DNA of 64,000 bases from Pirellulales bacterium. Lineage in GTDB: Bacteria > Planctomycetota > Planctomycetia > Pirellulales > DATAWG01. Position 1 is the first letter of the stretch. Every line of letters starts with the position of its first letter. The stretch is taken from NCBI GenBank assembly GCA_036267355.1, contig DATAWG010000036.1, positions 86,800 through 150,799 of the forward strand, in the 5' to 3' direction. Both the position numbers and the translations under genes were made by a program. The notes below the pieces were generated by a model that ran no database searches, was not told the DNA's origin, and was given only the letters and a program-made list of their open reading frames with translations. Below, piece by piece: positions 43,666-52,721 of the stretch.

Positions 43666-43769
43666 CCACCAACAACATTTCGAGTTCGAATTGATGGACG
43701 ACGTTCGCCCCGTAATCGTGTACGAAGTGTGGCGAACAGATCCTGATTTTGAATCACTTTACGCGATGG

Positions 43770-45215
43770 TCACCGCAAGTGGTTTTGGCTCACGGTTACC
43801 ACGCGGAGGTCGCCGACGTTCGTGTGGGTGGGACCGGTTTTGAGCAGACCGCCTGCCGGTTCGAAGAAGCGGTAGGCGTCGTTGCGCTGCAAATACTCTT
43901 CCGCGTTGAGGCCGAGTTGGCGGCTCCGCGCAAACACGTCAGCGTCGACGATCGCGCCGGCGGCGTCGGTCGGGCCGTCTTCACCGTCGGTGCCGGCCGA
44001 AACCATTGCGATATCAGCCGCATCTCGCGAAGCCGAATTTTCAAGTTGGATCAGTGCGGCCAGCGCGAGTTGCTGATTTCGGCCGCCCAATCCGCGACGG
44101 CTTGATTCGAGCAACCGCACTACGCCCTCGCCGCCCGAGATCAGGCAATCGGGGCCAGGGCCGCGACGCATCGCGATCGCCATGTCGGCCATATGTCGGC
44201 CGATCGGCTCGACAAAACCTTCCGGGCGCGTGGCAGCGGTCATCGCATGGGCGTATCCCAGGCGGACCGCTTCTTGGCCCGCGGCGTCGACGGCTGTGGC
44301 GTTGTTGGCCAGGATGAAGTTGTCGACTTGCAACTCACGCTCACCACCGGCGGCTAGCGCCTTGCCGCTCACGGACGGGACCGGCTGGTGGCGAAGATAG
44401 TCGTACACGGCCGTGGGGATCGCCGTTTGGCCTGGATCGAATCGGGAAAGAATTTTCAGTGCGGCGGCGGGCGTCGAACGATCGGCAACCGTCGGGCCCG
44501 AGGCGATAAGATCCAGCGGATCGCCGAGCACGTCGGAAATAATCAGGCTCACGAGCCGCGCGGCGCGGCATGCTCGCAATAGGCCGCCCCCTTTGATGCG
44601 GGTCAATTGCTTGCGCACCGTGTTCAACTCGGTAATGTCGGCCCCAGCCGCGGCCAGATGCCGAGTCACCGCCAACTTGTCGGCGAGGCTGATTTCCGGC
44701 GGCGGAGCGGGCAATAGGGCCGAGCCGCCGCCGGAAATCAGGCAGAGGCACAAATCTTCGGTTGAAAGCCCGCCGACGATCCGCAAAATTTCGAGCGCCC
44801 CGGCGACGCCCTCGGCGGTCGGCTCGTTGATGCCCGCCGGCCGAGCCGCGTGCAAATGAATGCGTTCGAGCGGCCGCACGCAATCGGCCGGCACATTCAC
44901 CCAGCCGACCAGTTTTTTGTCTTCGATGAGTCGCGGCCCGAGCACCGATTCCAGCGCCGCCGCCATCCCCGCTCCAGCCTTGCCCGCTCCGACGACGGCG
45001 ATTCGACCGATACGGCGCAAATCGATCGGCGAAATGGTCGAATCATTGCCGGTCAGGTCACCGCCGGTCAAATTATCGCCGATTGCAAGCCAATTGCGGT
45101 CAATATGCACATGCTGGCGAATCAACCGCTCCGACCCGACGGCATCGAGCCCGGCCCGCCAAATTCGAATCGCTTCGGAGCGGAGTTGGGCGGCGGTGCG
45201 GAGCATGGGCAGCAT
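43770..45215 (-). CDS. Glycerate 2-kinase (GckA/MOFRL type)
   Basis: 481 aa, somewhat longer than typical. It uses ATP to phosphorylate glycerate to 2-phosphoglycerate in the cytosol. Landmarks are IAVVGAGKAGAGMAAALESV, SGGGSALLPAPPPEISL, ELNTVRKQLTRIKGGGLLR, SDVLGDPLDLIASGPT and the MOFRL end GGRNQQLALAA ... SAGTDGEDGPTDAAGAIV ... THTNVGDL. The start is taken as ATG 45215 (45206 also possible); longer starts overlap the upstream gene's end. An internal stretch (VSGKALAAG, 44345-44372) coincides with dispersed repeat E. Confidence 0.92.
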   Translation of the reverse strand: MLPMLRTAAQLRSEAIRIWRAGLDAVGSERLIRQHVHIDRNWLAIGDNLTGGDLTGNDSTISPIDLRRIGRIAVVGAGKAGAGMAAALESVLGPRLIEDKKLVGWVNVPADCVRPLERIHLHAARPAGINEPTAEGVAGALEILRIVGGLSTEDLCLCLISGGGSALLPAPPPEISLADKLAVTRHLAAAGADITELNTVRKQLTRIKGGGLLRACRAARLVSLIISDVLGDPLDLIASGPTVADRSTPAAALKILSRFDPGQTAIPTAVYDYLRHQPVPSVSGKALAAGGERELQVDNFILANNATAVDAAGQEAVRLGYAHAMTAATRPEGFVEPIGRHMADMAIAMRRGPGPDCLISGGEGVVRLLESSRRGLGGRNQQLALAALIQLENSASRDAADIAMVSAGTDGEDGPTDAAGAIVDADVFARSRQLGLNAEEYLQRNDAYRFFEPAGGLLKTGPTHTNVGDLRVVTVSQNHLR

Positions 45216-45264
45216 TGTATCAAGCGGCTGCCGGCTTTTCCCTGGCCCACGGACGACGCACGCT

Positions 45265-48195
45265 TTAGCGTGCCGCGCCCTGGGCCTGCATGCCGGGCGG
45301 GATCGGGGCGGCGACGGGCGACATGGTTTGCATCGACACATCGTCGATCCAGGCGTCGCCCAGGCCGGTGAGAGCGAAGGTGACCCACACCGGGCCGTCG
45401 TGCGTCGCAATCCGATAGAGAACGAACTCGCGCCAGCCGGGCGTTTTCAAAGCTCGTTCGGCCAGCGCTTCGCCGCCGATCGAATCGAGAATCATCAGGC
45501 CATCGACGCTTCCGGTGATCGCGATGGGCACTCGCGTCCAACCGCGCATCACGACGATCTGGCCGCGGCGGGCCGGCACCGATGCCGTCGTCACCCACAC
45601 GGGCGGCGTTTCCACCAACGACGGCGGTTCGAGCTTGTTGGCCGGTTTCACTTGCAAGTGCAGGCTAAAATGCCCGCTGTGTGAAACGGTCGGCGAAAGA
45701 TCGACGGTGCTCGCGACCGAGGGCTGCGGATGCTCGAAGTGCCGCCAGCCGGATTGCAGCATGGCGCCGAGATTTTCGCAATCACCCGCCGGAAGCTGAT
45801 TCAGGCTCAGCCGACCGCTGCGGAGTTCATCGACGAAACGCCAATGGGCCGGCAGCGTGTCGAATGTGGCGACCAACGGGCTCACGAGCGGCGAGTTTTG
45901 CGTCGTGGCGGCTTGCTCCCAGCGGAGTCGCTTGTATTGCTCCATCGGCCCCATCGCCTTGCGTGCTGAAAGATAGGCCGTCGGTCGGTCGCCGGCAGCC
46001 AGTGCCCTATCGGCGTCGGCAAGTTCCGTGCGAGCCTTGGTGAGCCATTCGCTCGCCTGGGGCGCTTCGCGTGGCCGCGGCGGCAATTGTCGATCGATCG
46101 ACTCGAGCCGGAGCAATGTTTGCACGGCCAGTTCGCGCTGCAAATCGGCCGCCCGCGTCGCCATCGCCGCCAGGCGGCGCTCGAGCGTGTTGACCACCAC
46201 CGGGTCGGGCGTAAGCAGCACCAATGCCGAAAGCTGGAATTCGTCGATGGTGACTTGCGTGCCGCCAGTCACACGCTTGTGGTTGATGGGCCGCAGGCCG
46301 ACGGGCGTTAGTTCATACACTTCGTGCGACTCGGGCACGCCGGGCACGACAATCGACGCCGGCGCGGTGGCCATCGGCCGCGGAACGTGCTGCGAACCGG
46401 CCGCCAAACGCATCATGATCAACAGCCGGGCTCGATCGGTTTGCACCACGAAGCCGACAACCTGCGGATCGGTCGAGGTGGCAAGACTGATATTGCTGCC
46501 GATGGTGGCCCAAGGCTCGAGCAATTCAAGTTCGAGGTTCAATAGCGTCAGTGTTAGCCGCACGTCGGCCGGGGCGGCGGCGAACGGTCGTTCGGATTGA
46601 AACTCGAGACCGCGTGCTCCCGAAGTGAGCGCCATGTAGGTCAACAAGCGGATCGATTTGCAATCGACTTCCGCCGGGGCCGCGGCGCCGCCGACCAGAA
46701 CTTCCTGCTCGCGCGTGATGGGCCAAAGCTGGGTTTGAATGGCCGTCCAAAAGGGCGTGCCCGGGCGGGCCAAGCTCGAGCGGGAGCGAAGCCACTCGGC
46801 GTAGTCGGCGAGTTCGAGGCTCGTGCCGAGCGGCAATCGGCTCAGTTCCAAAAGATCGACTTGCCGGCTATAGGGCCGTAGTTCGGTGTCCGGGCCGCAG
46901 ATAATGGGCCGATGGGCGCGGGCATCGGCGAGCCGCAATTGGCGAACCTCGGCAACCGTCGCATCGAGATTCGCCGCGGTCAGCCCGTCGCCCAAATGCC
47001 AGGCCAGCATGGGTTCGAATTCCGGCCCGATCGCTGGAATGAAGTTTGATCCGGCTCTCGCACCATTGGCCATGGGCGGCGGCCCAATCAACCACACGCC
47101 GGCCCGCTCCGCTTCGGCCAGTAGCGCGGGCGTCGGAGGCTGCGAAAGGCGAACGGCATTGAAACCGGCACTGGAAAGATTCGCCAAGGGTTCGCCGCGA
47201 TAGGGAAATATGCGCGGGAAGAACGGATGGCCATCGACCAACAGCACTGAGCCGTCGAGGCGCACATCGTGACGCGGTCGCGGGGCAAGCGGCGGTCCGG
47301 ACAGTGTTTGAACGGCGTCAGCTTGGATGGCCGACGCTTGTTGGATCGCGCGGGCTGGCACTTCGACCAGGCCGGCCAGTCCCAGATCGTCGATGAGTGC
47401 ATCGGTTGTTCCGGGGCCGCCGTAGAGGTTGAGCCAAATTTGGTCGATGTAGGCTTCGCGGGTATCGACGTTGGGCCCAAGTTGCAATCGGAGCACCCGC
47501 GCTTGCCGTTCCAAAAGGAGGGGGGTGTTGCCCAATTGCAATCGCTCCCAAACGCCGACCTGCGAATAGGCTGAGCCGGCGAGCAAAACGGTCGCTGCCG
47601 CGCCGGTCTTCGGATCGATGGTGCGTGGTAAGACGGCGCGGCCAAAAATCTGCAGGCCCGGATGATCGGCTTTCACCCAGACGCTGGCAATCAATTCGCT
47701 GGCGATGTGTGCCGGGGGCACCGGATGGCTAAAATAGATTGCTGTGCCGTTCGCGCCGCTGGTGCGTATCTCTTCGGCGCCTTGGCCGGCATGGCCGACG
47801 CGGGGAATGCGGCGCTGTAGATTCACCGTAAACTGCAGATCGGCACGCGCTGGTCGCCACGAGACGGTCGGGCCGTTGAAATCTTCCCGCCAGATGCCTT
47901 GAGCGGGCGCAGGCACACACCAACTCGCAAATCCGCAGGCGAGCAGCCACGGCAGGAACCGGCGAATCGGGCCAAGGAAATAAATGAGCGCGCGCCTCCA
48001 TGCGCATCCGAAACGCCACGCGCGATATTTTTCGCTACGCGCGGCGTAAGTTGGGCTTGTAGCATGGTTTAGGATTTTACTCCAGGTCAGTCGTGGTGTT
48101 TTCGCCACAACCCTGAAATCTACGCTTCCTGGCTCCGATCGCGCAACGTCTTGTAAACGCAGAAGTTGCAAATTCTGGCGTCGCACTACTTGCAA
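45265..48195 (-). CDS. Large secreted protein, two lectin-like ends around a barrel-like core
   Basis: Up to 976 aa; start unresolved because there is no in-frame ATG before the mature region and the TTG at 48195 gives an implausible first 65 residues. Translation probably begins at a rare codon just before the membrane-like segment LIYFLGPIRRFLPWLLACGF, which would be the signal peptide (mature part near IWREDFNG). An N-terminal jelly-roll-like region (to about 300), a central part with TIM-barrel-like LSSAGFNAVRLSQPPTPALL and a helical part (700-760) precede a C-terminal jelly-roll-like domain (about 800-960, ending WIDDVSMQTM). It resembles planctomycete secreted proteins with carbohydrate-binding ends; catalytic residues are not identifiable. 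Confidence 0.7.
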   Translation of the reverse strand: MQVVRRQNLQLLRLQDVARSEPGSVDFRVVAKTPRLTWSKILNHATSPTYAARSEKYRAWRFGCAWRRALIYFLGPIRRFLPWLLACGFASWCVPAPAQGIWREDFNGPTVSWRPARADLQFTVNLQRRIPRVGHAGQGAEEIRTSGANGTAIYFSHPVPPAHIASELIASVWVKADHPGLQIFGRAVLPRTIDPKTGAAATVLLAGSAYSQVGVWERLQLGNTPLLLERQARVLRLQLGPNVDTREAYIDQIWLNLYGGPGTTDALIDDLGLAGLVEVPARAIQQASAIQADAVQTLSGPPLAPRPRHDVRLDGSVLLVDGHPFFPRIFPYRGEPLANLSSAGFNAVRLSQPPTPALLAEAERAGVWLIGPPPMANGARAGSNFIPAIGPEFEPMLAWHLGDGLTAANLDATVAEVRQLRLADARAHRPIICGPDTELRPYSRQVDLLELSRLPLGTSLELADYAEWLRSRSSLARPGTPFWTAIQTQLWPITREQEVLVGGAAAPAEVDCKSIRLLTYMALTSGARGLEFQSERPFAAAPADVRLTLTLLNLELELLEPWATIGSNISLATSTDPQVVGFVVQTDRARLLIMMRLAAGSQHVPRPMATAPASIVVPGVPESHEVYELTPVGLRPINHKRVTGGTQVTIDEFQLSALVLLTPDPVVVNTLERRLAAMATRAADLQRELAVQTLLRLESIDRQLPPRPREAPQASEWLTKARTELADADRALAAGDRPTAYLSARKAMGPMEQYKRLRWEQAATTQNSPLVSPLVATFDTLPAHWRFVDELRSGRLSLNQLPAGDCENLGAMLQSGWRHFEHPQPSVASTVDLSPTVSHSGHFSLHLQVKPANKLEPPSLVETPPVWVTTASVPARRGQIVVMRGWTRVPIAITGSVDGLMILDSIGGEALAERALKTPGWREFVLYRIATHDGPVWVTFALTGLGDAWIDDVSMQTMSPVAAPIPPGMQAQGAAR

Positions 48196-48197
48196 CC

Positions 48198-48213
48198 TGG
48201 CACAACCTCTGCT
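48198..48213 (+). promoter_or_regulatory. Possible sigma54 (-24/-12) promoter
   Basis: TGGCACAACCTCTGCT has GG and GC spaced by 10 bases, matching 5 of 6 in the TGGCAC block and TGC in the second. It lies 39 bases before the small gene at 48252. Confidence 0.35.
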
Positions 48214-48251
48214 CTAGGGAAGATGCAACACCCCAGGAGCGAGACTTCTCT

Positions 48252-48533
48252 ATGTCGAACGCCAGCCGAATCGTGAAAGCCAACCCGGATGAACTTCCCG
48301 CCGACCTTGTCGAATTGGGCTCGGTCCTTGCTCGACTTCCCGACGAATATCGCGAGCGCATCGAACCGATCATTGCCCGTGTAGTGGAAAGCACGAAGCG
48401 CCGCCGGCGAATTCTCAATCTCGTGCAAGACGCATTGTCTCAACTGCGGCTCGACATGAAATATCTGATGTTCGATCTCGAGGCCACTCGCCGCGAACGC
48501 GACGATTATCGGCGCAAGGTCGAAGAGGCGTAG
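48252..48533 (+). CDS. Small helical conserved protein, 93 aa
   Basis: MSNASRIVKANPDELPADLV then YRERIEPIIARVVESTKRRRRILNLVQDALSQL (as split blocks) and LDMKYLMFDLEATRRERDDY. It is almost entirely helical with a basic RRRR patch. I recognise it as a small protein type conserved among planctomycetes, sometimes labelled a transcriptional regulator, but no DNA-binding fold is evident. AGGAG lies 14 bases upstream of the ATG. It is divergent from the large secreted protein gene. Confidence 0.72.
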   Translation: MSNASRIVKANPDELPADLVELGSVLARLPDEYRERIEPIIARVVESTKRRRRILNLVQDALSQLRLDMKYLMFDLEATRRERDDYRRKVEEA

Positions 48534-48608
48534 GCGAACGGAATCTATCGCGCGGATCGGAAGCGGCGCGGCGGAACCGAACGGAATCGTCCCTAACTGG
48601 CGGATTGG

Positions 48609-48840
48609 TGTGGCACTGGCCAGCGCAGTCGGCCAGTGCCGGCCGGAGAGAGCTGGCGTTCCGGCTCGGAGGCGTCTGACACGAGAACACTTGCCAAACG
48701 GCAACGTGCAAGAGGGTACCGCCGTGTCCAGTGGCACACGCACTGGCCGACATCGCTGGCCAGTGGCACACGCACTGGCCGACTTCCGCTGGCCAGTGGC
48801 ACACGCACTGGCCGACTTCGCTGGCCAGTGGCACACGGCC
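48609..48840. repeat. Repeat F element with a 32-bp tandem array
   Basis: Bases 48609-48714 match 58449-58552 closely (shared core TTCCGGCTCGGAGGCGTCTG, then ACACGAGAACA, TTGCCAAACGGCAACGT and CAAGAG). Immediately after it, a 32-base unit (CAGTGGCACACGCACTGGCC GACTTCGCTGGC) repeats 3.4 times (48729, 48761, 48794, 48826), each copy internally palindromic. There are no spacers, so it is not a CRISPR array. Confidence 0.9.
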
Positions 48841-48955
48841 CACACCTCGACAATCGTTGACGGGTGCTATGTTCGTGTCCAAAGGCTTCAATAGGGCTAG
48901 TGGGAAGCGGTGGCATGTGATGTGCTCGCCTTTCACGGTATTGGCGCGGTTTGCC

Positions 48956-49017
48956 GTAGCTCAGCCTTTCCAGGCCGACGAACACCGGCGAATGTCAGGC
49001 TGGAAAGCCTGACCTAC
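48956..49017. repeat. Dispersed repeat A, inverted pair
   Basis: A degenerate copy GTAGCTCAGCCTTTCCAGGC (48956-48979) faces a perfect copy GTCAGGCTGGAAAGCCTGAC (48994-49017). The gap 48534-49165 holds no gene; only repeats are visible. Confidence 0.8.
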
Positions 49018-49165
49018 CTGAAACGGCCAATTGTGGGGGAGCCCCAGGTTAGGATAAAATTCGGATTGGATGAGCAGGGCAAGAGGCGCATGACTCGGCC
49101 GGCGAAAGCCGGCCGGCCACAGGGTTGTTTCGCGCGTTGCAATCTTGAGTTCTGACGTGGAAGCC

Positions 49166-50611
49166 ATGGCCGAGTTATCCGCCGAACAGATTGCTCAACG
49201 AGCATTCGATCTGGATCTCATCGATCAGCGATCGCTGCAGGCGGTGCTCGCTGAAACTCGGAATCTGGAACCGGCCGAGTTCCAGCAGCTATTGATGCGC
49301 CGCGAATTGCTCACTGCCTTTCAACTCGAGCGCTTGCTCCGCGGCGAGCGATCTGGCTTTTTCTACGGTAAATACAAGGTGCTCTATCAGGTCGGGGCCG
49401 GCACCTTTGCCCGCGTCCACCGGGCCGTGCATCGCGAAACGGGCCAAGTCGTCGCCGTCAAGGTCCTCCGCAATCGATTCAATGGCGACGCGGCCAAGCG
49501 CGATCAGTTTTTTAAAGAGGCGGAAGTCGGGCAGACATTGCGGCACCCCAATATCGTCGCGATCTACGAGGTCGCCAGCGAGAAATTGTCGCCCTACATG
49601 GTGATGGAGTTTGTCGAAGGACAAACGCTGCGCAATTTTCTCAAAAATCGCAAGCAGATTGCCCCCGTCGATGCAGTGCGGCTGATGGCCGATATTGCCC
49701 GCGGATTGGATCATGCTTTCCGCCGCGGCATTTCCCATCGCGACTTGAAGTCGTCGAACGTGTTGGTGTCGAGTGCCGGGCACGCCAAGTTGGTCGACTT
49801 CGGTCTGGCGGGCATCGATCCCGATGTCAGCGATGAGGCGCTCGCCGGAACGGAAAACCCGCGGACGCTCGACTATGTTGCTCTCGAGCGGGCCTCGAAC
49901 GTGCACAAAGACGACAACCGCAGCGATATCTTTTTCGCCGGTTGCATTTACTATCACATGCTTTCCGGCAAGCCCGCGCTCGAGGAAACTCGCGACCGCA
50001 TGCAGCGGCTGAATCCGACGCGATTTTTCGATATTTCGCCGTTGAAGCGCGAGTGCCCCGACCTGCCGCGGCCGCTCGCCTCGGTGGTTGACAAGGCAAT
50101 GGAGTTGGATGTCAAAATGCGCTACCAAACTCCGGGCGAAGTGCTCGCCGATCTGAATATCATGCAGCAGAGAATCGCCGAAGGGCAAAGCCTCGACAAC
50201 GCCGCCATCGGCGTGAAGCAGCGATCGCTGATGATCGTCGAGCCGAGCCCGCGAATTCAAGATGTGCTGCGGACGCAGTTAAAGCAGAGCGGCTACCGGG
50301 TATTGGTCACGTCCGATCCGCAACGGCCGTTCAGCGGTTTTGCCGCCGGCGCGCCGCCGGCCGATTGTGTCCTATTTTGCACGAGCAACTTGGGAGAAAC
50401 CGCGCTCGATGCATTCAATCGCTTTGGGCAGCACACGAGCACGGCGCGCGTGGCTGCCGTTCTGCTGTTGGGATCGAAGCAGGGGGATTGGTCTGCCCGC
50501 GCGAAAACCTCGCCGCTGCACGCCGTCGTGAATAGCCCCTTCACGGTTCAACAACTGCGAGAACTGATCGAGCGCGTGCTCGGCAATGCCGAGCCGGCCG
50601 AGAAACAGTGA
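49166..50611 (+). CDS. Ser/Thr protein kinase with C-terminal receiver-like domain
   Basis: 481 aa from ATG 49166 (GGAAG just upstream; GTG 49157 possible). A helical region (1-60) is followed by a complete kinase domain: glycine loop VGAGTFARVHRA (76-87), catalytic Lys99 in VAVKVL, HRDLKSSNVLV (191-201) and DFGLAG (211-216). From about 350 a receiver-like alpha/beta domain begins (RSLMIVEPSPRIQDVLRTQL, then DCVLFCTSNLGE). The position that would carry the phosphoacceptor Asp is instead in LFCTS, so it looks like a pseudo-receiver. No membrane helix, so cytosolic. This kinase-plus-receiver fusion is not the common planctomycete PASTA or WD40 layout. Confidence 0.9.
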   Translation: MAELSAEQIAQRAFDLDLIDQRSLQAVLAETRNLEPAEFQQLLMRRELLTAFQLERLLRGERSGFFYGKYKVLYQVGAGTFARVHRAVHRETGQVVAVKVLRNRFNGDAAKRDQFFKEAEVGQTLRHPNIVAIYEVASEKLSPYMVMEFVEGQTLRNFLKNRKQIAPVDAVRLMADIARGLDHAFRRGISHRDLKSSNVLVSSAGHAKLVDFGLAGIDPDVSDEALAGTENPRTLDYVALERASNVHKDDNRSDIFFAGCIYYHMLSGKPALEETRDRMQRLNPTRFFDISPLKRECPDLPRPLASVVDKAMELDVKMRYQTPGEVLADLNIMQQRIAEGQSLDNAAIGVKQRSLMIVEPSPRIQDVLRTQLKQSGYRVLVTSDPQRPFSGFAAGAPPADCVLFCTSNLGETALDAFNRFGQHTSTARVAAVLLLGSKQGDWSARAKTSPLHAVVNSPFTVQQLRELIERVLGNAEPAEKQ

Positions 50612-50786
50612 TCGTTGGAAACCGCCCGCGATGGCGCGGACCGCATGCTTCGTTTGCGATTTCGCCGCTTCGCGAGCCAGGCGGCCGAGAGCATCGGCGA
50701 TACTTTGGCTCGGCCAAAAACGAAGTTCTCCACAGACTCCGCTCCCCTGGCGAGAGAGGCAGGGTGAGGGGTTTCGAAAGCGGAAC

Positions 50787-51452
50787 TTATTTTTCGGCCA
50801 AGCGTTTGCTGCCGACAACGAACTTGCCCAAGCCGCTCGGCCGCGACCGCTGAACGACCAAAAAGCCGACGAACCCGAATGTCATGAGCACAAGCGATCC
50901 GGGCTCGGGAACCGGCGCAGCGCCGAGGTCGGTGACACTCACATCATCGAGCCAGATGTTGCCCCATTGATCCTGCCCGATAAACGACAACGATGTCGAA
51001 GTCGTATCGGCGGCTGCCACCGCGTCGAAGCTGAATTGGACATAAGGCGCAGCGGAATGCCCGTCGAGCCCGCCGAGTTGACTGTCGGAAAGATTAAGAT
51101 TGCCGGTGCCGAACGACACATCAAGGAAGTTGTTATAAGTCGGATCGTAACCGTCGCTCGTGGCGTAAAACGAGATGAGATACTCATGCAGCGCCGTTGT
51201 TGCGATGACCTGCGAAACGTCGCCCGTCGCGACGCCGTCGCCCGCAAATTCGGCTTCATAGTCGCCCAAGTCTGCGTGGGCCGGCCCGCCAATGGTGGCG
51301 ATCCCTGAAAGTGCCCAGGGGGCCAGATCGGCGGGCCCATTTTCAAAACTCGGATTTCCGACGAGATTTTGTCCGCTGGCGGTGCGAACATCCGTTAAGG
51401 CGCATGCGATCACGAGCAATGCTAGCAAGCGACAATGAGCATATGATTTCAT
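50787..51452 (-). CDS. PEP-CTERM sorting-signal protein
   Basis: 221 aa. The signal peptide is KSYAHCRLLALLVIACALTD. The mature part is beta-rich (NPSFENGPADLAPWALSG, DQWGNIWLDDVSV), resembling a carbohydrate-binding jelly-roll. It ends in a PEP-CTERM signal: VPEPGSLVLMTFGFVGFLVV then a basic cluster (QRSRPSG). The 20 residues after the basic cluster are longer than usual for PEP-CTERM ends. Such proteins are processed by exosortase and delivered to the cell surface; no exosortase gene is in the window. Confidence 0.88.
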   Translation of the reverse strand: MKSYAHCRLLALLVIACALTDVRTASGQNLVGNPSFENGPADLAPWALSGIATIGGPAHADLGDYEAEFAGDGVATGDVSQVIATTALHEYLISFYATSDGYDPTYNNFLDVSFGTGNLNLSDSQLGGLDGHSAAPYVQFSFDAVAAADTTSTSLSFIGQDQWGNIWLDDVSVTDLGAAPVPEPGSLVLMTFGFVGFLVVQRSRPSGLGKFVVGSKRLAEK

Positions 51453-51651
51453 TAGCGAACTCCCGAAAACGTGGACCGACGGTGGCGCAGCGCCCTGAGA
51501 GGCGACCTATCTGGCGGGGGGGATGGCAGTCGTGGATACTACTCCTGTCCAGCCGCCGCCGCAAGCTTTTTGGGAAGGATTTTCTCTTTTTTCGTAAAGT
51601 CGATGGGTCGCATGGTCGGTCCCGAAACGCGCACCTTAGGCCGCTAATGCC

Positions 51652-52539
51652 GTGAACACATTCGCCAAACGCTTTCCACATCGTGCGACCCGCTGGCAAC
51701 TAAGAACCACCGCACTCGATCTGCCGCGACGGCCGTTGCTGATGGGGATCGTCAACGTCACGCCCGACAGCTTTTCCGACGGCGGCAAATTTCTAGATCC
51801 CTCGGCCGCCATCGAGCACGGGCTGCAGCTTGCCGCAGAAGGGGCCGATCTGCTGGATGTCGGCGGTGAGAGCACACGCCCCTATTCCAATCCCATCGCG
51901 GACGAAGAAGAACTGCGGCGCGTGCTCCCTGTGGTTCGCGCCTTGTGCCGCCAAGCGAAGCGGCCTGTGTCGATCGACACCTCGAAAGCCGCCGTCGCTC
52001 GCGCCGCACTCGACGAAGGGGCCGAAGTGATCAACGATATCACCGGTCTGATCGGCGACCCCGAGATGCTTGAAGTGGCTCGTGCCTCGCAAGCCGCTGT
52101 CGTGGCAATGCATATTCAAGGAACGCCGCAATCAATGCAAGATGATCCGCGATATGCGGATGTCCTCGGCGAAGTGCTGTCGCATTTGCGAGACTGTCGC
52201 GAGGCTTTGATTGCGGCCGGCATTGCTCCTGAACGAATCTGTCTCGACCCGGGGATCGGCTTCGGCAAAACCCACGCTCATAATCTGGCCTTGCTCGCGA
52301 ACTGCTATCGGTTTCACGAACCCGGCTGTCCGATTTTGGTCGGGCATTCGCGCAAGGGGTATATCGGCAAGGTGCTGGCCGACAAATCCGCCGACCCACT
52401 GCCGGGCACAATCGGCGTTTCGTGTGGCTTGGCGTCACAGGGCGTGCAAATCCTCCGCGTTCACGATGTCGCGCCCGTGCGACAGGCGCTCCTACTGTTC
52501 GAGGCGGTCGCGGATGCCTGCGAGGATCGATGGCGGTAG
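51652..52539 (+). CDS. folP: Dihydropteroate synthase
   Basis: 295 aa. It condenses pteridine pyrophosphate with p-aminobenzoate in folate synthesis. Family motifs are present: LLMGIVNVTPDSFSDGGKF, DLLDVGGESTRPYSNPI, VSIDTSKAAVARAALDEGAE VINDITG, DPGIGFGKTHAHNLALL and GHSRKGYIGKVL. The start is GTG 51652 by family alignment; the ATG-like MGIVNV is internal. It is the sole folate gene in the window. Confidence 0.96.
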   Translation: MNTFAKRFPHRATRWQLRTTALDLPRRPLLMGIVNVTPDSFSDGGKFLDPSAAIEHGLQLAAEGADLLDVGGESTRPYSNPIADEEELRRVLPVVRALCRQAKRPVSIDTSKAAVARAALDEGAEVINDITGLIGDPEMLEVARASQAAVVAMHIQGTPQSMQDDPRYADVLGEVLSHLRDCREALIAAGIAPERICLDPGIGFGKTHAHNLALLANCYRFHEPGCPILVGHSRKGYIGKVLADKSADPLPGTIGVSCGLASQGVQILRVHDVAPVRQALLLFEAVADACEDRWR

Positions 52540-52721
52540 CGATTATTTGATCGAATGTCCGGATTCCCCTGCTGGCGCTGCGGGCGCGAGGGTCTTCGCC
52601 GACGTTGACTCACCACGCGCTTTCAACGATACTTCGGAGGAGCGATTGCGGGGCGCTACGGGGGCGGTGCGAGTCTTAAGATTTGAGGTTGATTGGTTTT
52701 GCGCTTCGAGAGGCTTGAGTC

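Noticed and set aside
48729-48838. CRISPR-like array
   Set aside because: The 32-base units are directly adjacent with no unique spacers and no cas genes nearby; it is a tandem repeat.
48186-48845. Minus-strand frame of about 220 codons across 48.2-48.8 kb
   Set aside because: It is translated repeat B/F DNA (CHWPAKSASACATGQ units) and overlaps the antisense of the 93-aa gene.
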